A program made the translations under genes and the position numbers. DNA of 64,000 nucleotides from Polyangiaceae bacterium (GTDB taxonomy: Bacteria; Myxococcota_A; Polyangia; Polyangiales; Polyangiaceae), in the NCBI GenBank assembly GCA_041389725.1, contig JAWKRG010000002.1:620001-684000 (forward strand), given 5' to 3'. Every line of letters starts with the position of its first letter. Within the stretch, counting starts at the first letter, position 1. Shown in pieces: positions 60,545-64,000 of this stretch. The notes beneath the pieces are model-generated. The model saw only the letters and a program-made list of their open reading frames with translations. It ran no database searches and was not told the origin of the DNA.

Positions 60545-61528
60545 GTGGAAGCCGGCAAGCGACTGAGCCACGTTTGGTCCTACCTGCCGGTGTTCCGAGT
60601 GGTGGCCGAAACCGAGCACTTGCCGACGGCCGCCAAGCGCTTGCGCGTGAGCCCTTCAGCCTTGTCGCGCTCCATCAAGTTGCTCGAGGAAGGCATCGGC
60701 GAAGCGCTCTTCGTGCGCAGCTCGCGCCGCATCGTGCTCAATGCAGCGGGAGAGCGGCTGCTGCGCACGCTACGCCTGACCATGGGCAACCTGGAACGTT
60801 CCGTGGGAGAGCTTCTGTCCCACGAGTTCAGTGGTGAGTACCGCGTGAGTTCCTTGGGCGTGCTCACGGATCATTTCGTGCTGCCAGCTTTGCTGGAGCT
60901 GAGTGCGGAGCGCCAGAGCGTGATCCCCTGCATGACCACTCTTTCGTCCATCGAAGCCAACCGCAAGTTGGCCAGCGGGTTGCTCGAAGCGGCCTTCTAC
61001 TACGACGCCACGGCGCAGGATGGCATCCACTGCCGCAAGATCGGCTCTCTGTCGAACTCGCTGTTTTGCGGCCGAGGCCATCCTTTGTTCGGCAAGGGCG
61101 CTGACGCAAAGAGCCTCGCCTCTCATCCCTTCAGCATTCCGGCCATCGGCGACCGAGGGACGCCCATGGACGGCTGGCCCGTGGAGATCCCTCGCACGGC
61201 TGGGTTCCAGATCCTGATGCTGTCCACCAATCATCGAGTTGCGCTGTCCGGCCGCTTCGTTTGCGTGCTCCCGGACGTCGTGGCGGAACCCGACCTGCGC
61301 GCGGGGCTTCTGCATCGTCTGGAGCCCGACGTCGTCCCCGACACTCCCGTATACGCTGCGTGTCGGGAAGAAGACGCGACCGCGAGCTTCACCATGGATG
61401 TGATCGCCCGCGTCGAGACGGAGCTGAGACGCGCTCCGGTGCTGCGCGTGTCGGGCTCGAGCCGTGAGCCCAAGCGGCGAAAAAACACGAGAAAAAAGCC
61501 GCTGCGGCCGCGGAAGAAGCCACGCTGA
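60545..61528 (+). CDS. LysR-family regulator with basic C-terminal tail
   Basis: The start is GTG (preceded by GGGAA). The N-terminal HTH contains FRVVAETEHLPTAAKRLRVS and SALSRSIKLLEEGI, then a normal effector domain (to about 300). The final 30 residues are rich in Lys/Arg (KRRKNTRKKPLRPRKKPR), an extension not usual for LysR proteins that may add DNA or RNA affinity. It precedes the dioxygenase-like gene on the same strand. Confidence 0.88.
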   Translation: MEAGKRLSHVWSYLPVFRVVAETEHLPTAAKRLRVSPSALSRSIKLLEEGIGEALFVRSSRRIVLNAAGERLLRTLRLTMGNLERSVGELLSHEFSGEYRVSSLGVLTDHFVLPALLELSAERQSVIPCMTTLSSIEANRKLASGLLEAAFYYDATAQDGIHCRKIGSLSNSLFCGRGHPLFGKGADAKSLASHPFSIPAIGDRGTPMDGWPVEIPRTAGFQILMLSTNHRVALSGRFVCVLPDVVAEPDLRAGLLHRLEPDVVPDTPVYAACREEDATASFTMDVIARVETELRRAPVLRVSGSSREPKRRKNTRKKPLRPRKKPR

Positions 61529-61621
61529 AGCGGTCCGTTCCAGTTCCTGGAACGATTCGATCAGTTCATTCCGATGGACGAAGCCGGGGTGATGCCCAAG
61601 AGTATCTCTGACGAGGCGAGC

Positions 61622-62383
61622 ATGAGCGAACTGCGAATACGACGACGAGCGGCCCTCGGCGCCCTGGGCACGGCCATGATTGGCGGCTGCGGCGGCGCTG
61701 AACAGAACAAACCCGGGGTGGGTTCCCCCAGCAGCGGCGGTGCCGGTGGCAGCGCTGGTGCCGGCAGCAGCGGTGCGCCCAGCGGAGGTGGCTCGAGCAA
61801 CGGCGGTGCGAGCGGCGCGGCAGGCAGTACTGGCGGCGCGGCGGGCAGCGCCGGTGCTGCGGGTGGCTCTTCGATGTGCACGCAGCCCACCCCCGGATGC
61901 ATCGTCACGGATGACAACATCCTTGGGCCCTTCTACAGCGCCGGCGCGCCCGAGCGCGCGGACCTGAGGGATGGGCAAGCGGGGCAGCGGCTCGTCGTGA
62001 GTGGCAGGGTCTATGGTTGCGACTGCCAGACGCCGCTCCCCAACGCCGTGGTCGACGTGTGGCAAGCCAACGCCGCGGGCGCCTACGACAACGTGGGCTA
62101 CGTGCTGCGTGGCATCGTGCGCACGGACGCGACGGGGCGCTACGAGTTCACCACCATTCTGCCGGGCTTCTATCTCAACGGTGCGGACTACCGACCTCGG
62201 CACATCCATTTCAAGGTGAGCCACCCCCAGGGAGTTGCATTGACCACGCAGCTCTATTTCGAAGGCGATCCCAACTTTGGAACCGATCCTTTCTGGAAAC
62301 CGGGGCTGATCAAGAAGTTGACCCAGGACAACGACGCGGAAGGCGCGCTGATGCGCTGCGAGTTCGACGTCGTGCTTGCCTGA
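61622..62383 (+). CDS. Intradiol ring-cleavage dioxygenase-like Tat lipoprotein
   Basis: ATG 61622 has GAGG five bases upstream; ATGs at 61574 and 61595 would extend a poorly supported leader. The N-terminus IRRRAALGALG resembles a Tat RR motif with lipobox IGGC, then a Gly/Ser/Ala tether. The domain has DNILGPFYSAGAPERADLRD and VVDVWQANAAGAYDN (first Tyr ligand), then YRPRHIHFKV (Tyr, His, His), matching the Fe(III) site of protocatechuate/catechol dioxygenases. Substrate unknown. Confidence 0.88.
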   Translation: MSELRIRRRAALGALGTAMIGGCGGAEQNKPGVGSPSSGGAGGSAGAGSSGAPSGGGSSNGGASGAAGSTGGAAGSAGAAGGSSMCTQPTPGCIVTDDNILGPFYSAGAPERADLRDGQAGQRLVVSGRVYGCDCQTPLPNAVVDVWQANAAGAYDNVGYVLRGIVRTDATGRYEFTTILPGFYLNGADYRPRHIHFKVSHPQGVALTTQLYFEGDPNFGTDPFWKPGLIKKLTQDNDAEGALMRCEFDVVLA

Positions 62384-62410
62384 GCGAGCTTCGCGCTCGA
62401 TCATGCGCGG

Positions 62411-62971
62411 GTGGGCGAGGACGGCGACGAGCAAACGGCGGGAGGCTTTTTCGGCTTCCTCTCCCGGAGACGGGCCCTGCGCCTTGCCCTGGGAGCCGGA
62501 GCAACTCTGTTGGCGGGCGCAGGGGGACTGAGGGCACTTCGCGGCGACGCGCCGCCCGTAGACGGCCTGCGCGCGCTCGGTGTGCACGAGTACCGCACCC
62601 TCGATGCTCTGGCGCAGATCCACCTGCCCATAGGAGGCCCTTTCGAACCGGGCGCGGCAGGACTCGATCTCGCTCGCGTCTTCGACACGTTCCTGGCGGA
62701 CGAACACCCAGAGAACATCCGTGACCTGCGGCGCGCGCTGACACTGCTGGAGTTCGGTCCGTTGCTGTTCGAGCGCCGGCTCGTCACGTTTTCGAACCTG
62801 GCCCCCGACGCCCGTCTGCGTCACTGGCTAGAGTGGGGCGCGAGCGAGAGTCTCCTGCGCCGCCAGGTTGCGTTCGCCTTCAGGAAGTTCCTGTCCTTCG
62901 TCTTCTACGACACTCCCACCATCTGGAAGCACATCGGCTACCCCGGACCCTCCCTGCGAGGCGCACCATGA
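62411..62971 (+). CDS. Gluconate 2-dehydrogenase subunit 3-like Tat protein
   Basis: GTG start; the N-terminus SRRRALRLALGAGATLLAGA has an RR Tat-like signal. The rest is helical (YRTLDALAQIHLPIGGPFEP, LDLARVFDTFLAD, VAFAFRKFLSFVFYDTPTI), resembling the small subunit of membrane GMC-type dehydrogenases. The stop overlaps the GMC start as ATGA, typical of that pair, and supports co-assembly and co-export. Confidence 0.82.
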   Translation: MGEDGDEQTAGGFFGFLSRRRALRLALGAGATLLAGAGGLRALRGDAPPVDGLRALGVHEYRTLDALAQIHLPIGGPFEPGAAGLDLARVFDTFLADEHPENIRDLRRALTLLEFGPLLFERRLVTFSNLAPDARLRHWLEWGASESLLRRQVAFAFRKFLSFVFYDTPTIWKHIGYPGPSLRGAP

Positions 62972-64000
62972 GCGGCGAGATCGTCGACCTGTCGCAAGGC
63001 CAGGCACCGCCGCAGATTGAAACGGACATCTGCATCGTTGGCTCTGGCAGCGGGGGCGCCACTGCGGCACGAGTGCTGGCCGAAGCTGGACGCGATGTGG
63101 TCGTGTTGGAAGAAGGAAGCGACTTTCCTGCGTCGCGAATGACCCAACGGGACGGCGAAATGTACGCGGCGCTCTACATGGAGCGGGGCTCACGCGCCAC
63201 GACAGATCTCGGAGTCACGGTGCTGCAGGGGCGCGTTCTCGGCGGCGGCGGTGTGATCAACGCCAGCGACGTGGTCCCCATCCCCGCAGGCGTGCTCGCT
63301 CACTGGCGCAAGCACTTCGGCCTATCCGAGTTCACGGAAGCCGCGCTGGGGCCCTACCAAGCACGCGCGCTGCAAGACCTACGAGCCAATCCCATCTTGC
63401 CCGAACAGATGAATCGGGCGAACGGACTACTGCGCCAAGGCGCGGAACGCTTGGGCATCGCCGGCAACCTGATGCAACACAATCGCGTCGGCTGCGCTGG
63501 GCTCGGCACCTGTCTCATCGGCTGCCCCATCGACGCCAAGAAGAACCCGCGACTCGTGGCCATTCCCAAGGCGCTTGCCGCGGGTGCGCGCTTCTTCACC
63601 CGCGCCCGCGCTCGGCGAGTGCTCTACGCCGAGTCGGAGCTGAAGCGTGTCGACGTGCAGATCTTGGACACCCGAGGCCTGCGCGCCATTGGTTCGACAT
63701 CGGTTCGCGCGCGCACCGTGATAGTGGCGGCAAACGCCGTGGGTTCAGCCGAACTCTTGCTCCGCTCGGGCATTGGCAATCAGCACGTCGGCCGCCATTT
63801 GATCCTGCAACCGCAGCTTCCCATCGTCGCGGTCTTTCCCGAGCGCGTGGAGGCTTTTCGCGGGATCCCTCAGTCCTACGCCGTAACCGAGTTCGAACGA
63901 GAAGACGATCCGGAGCACGGCCTGTGGGGCTATCGCATCGAAGGCATCATGGGCACGCCGGGAATGGTCGGCTCGTTGCTTCCCTTCAGCGGAGTGGAGG
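62968..64000 (+). CDS. GMC-family flavin oxidoreductase (C-terminus outside window)
   Basis: At least 344 residues are present. The FAD-binding motif is ICIVGSGSGGATAARVLAEA, with VVVLEEG, then the GMC segment VLGGGGVINASDVVPIP and a CAGLGTCLIGCPIDAKKN Cys cluster known in gluconate/fructose-dehydrogenase-like GMC enzymes. Later motif RTVIVAANAVGSAELLLRSG is typical. It has no own signal and is probably co-exported with its Tat partner. It may oxidise an alcohol or sugar; the substrate is unknown. Confidence 0.9.
   Translation, partial: MSGEIVDLSQGQAPPQIETDICIVGSGSGGATAARVLAEAGRDVVVLEEGSDFPASRMTQRDGEMYAALYMERGSRATTDLGVTVLQGRVLGGGGVINASDVVPIPAGVLAHWRKHFGLSEFTEAALGPYQARALQDLRANPILPEQMNRANGLLRQGAERLGIAGNLMQHNRVGCAGLGTCLIGCPIDAKKNPRLVAIPKALAAGARFFTRARARRVLYAESELKRVDVQILDTRGLRAIGSTSVRARTVIVAANAVGSAELLLRSGIGNQHVGRHLILQPQLPIVAVFPERVEAFRGIPQSYAVTEFEREDDPEHGLWGYRIEGIMGTPGMVGSLLPFSGVE

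Noticed and set aside
60770..62824. 684-codon open frame on the minus strand
   Set aside because: Antisense to three genes with clear domains; low-complexity composition.

Overview
The window is GC-rich, densely coded bacterial DNA from a Gram-negative that is probably a myxobacterium of the Sorangium/Polyangium type (Polyangiales). Four things suggest this. Two secreted proteins end in MYXO-CTERM-like tails (Cys-containing motif, hydrophobic helix, Arg cluster). About ten lipoproteins carry Gly/Ser/Ala/Thr-rich low-complexity tethers directly after the lipobox. A DUF1592/DUF1588-type cytochrome-like lipoprotein lies beside an ECF sigma/FecR pair. Many genes are coupled by 4-bp ATGA or GTGA overlaps. 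The genus is inferred, not proven. No plasmid, phage, transposase or CRISPR was seen. No gene-free stretch exceeds 300 bp; the longest, 41940-42215, holds at most one doubtful small ORF.

Layout. 1-3908: a truncated DUF1592-family lipoprotein gene diverges from an ECF sigma/FecR operon, with GGAAC elements between them. 3954-11179: a run of surface or secreted proteins (Cys-rich lipoprotein, phospholipase-C-like MYXO-CTERM protein, three further lipoproteins, a di-CxxCH lipoprotein). 11297-17323: an SDR oxidoreductase, a second ECF operon with an atypical membrane partner, a four-CBS protein, a polysaccharide deacetylase lipoprotein and a Sel1-repeat lipoprotein. 17369-21652: a minus-strand operon of an MCE/MlaD protein, a multi-spanning membrane protein and an RCK-gated potassium channel. 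21841-24933: a CAP-domain lipoprotein and an OmpA/thrombospondin-3 protein.

25065-28906 is the housekeeping cluster rpmG (divergent) and rpmH-rnpA-yidD-yidC-khpB, for ribosome, RNase P and membrane-protein biogenesis. 28957-33442: two outer-membrane-like proteins, then a minus operon of a YbjN/CesT-like protein, PspA and a large secreted repeat protein. 33555-41939: a metal exporter coupled to a trypsin-like MYXO-CTERM protease, guaB, a CE2/SGNH esterase lipoprotein, and two divergent hybrid signalling kinases.

42216-42655 holds tandem tRNA-Ser(CGA) and tRNA-Ser(GGA) genes followed by a second copy of the 3' end of the latter. 42661-50789 contains a lipoprotein, a HAHSH-motif membrane protein, the operon hemC / lpxK-like / lipoprotein / gcvPB / 65-aa protein, and an HPF-TerC pair. 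50947-54347: a NhaR-like regulator and a coupled beta-helix/FGE-like pair. 54393-58810: hemA, a HemX/CcsA-like protein, a 134-aa unknown, a LysM protein and a coiled-coil lipoprotein. 58931-60528: pssA coupled to a thioredoxin-like lipoprotein. 60545-64000: a LysR regulator, a Tat-exported intradiol-dioxygenase-like lipoprotein, and a coupled small-subunit/GMC flavin oxidoreductase pair cut by the window end.

Themes are envelope construction (YidC, MCE, OmpA, PssA, lipoproteins), tetrapyrrole synthesis by the C5 route (hemA, hemC), and signalling (two ECF systems, two hybrid kinases, two LysR regulators).
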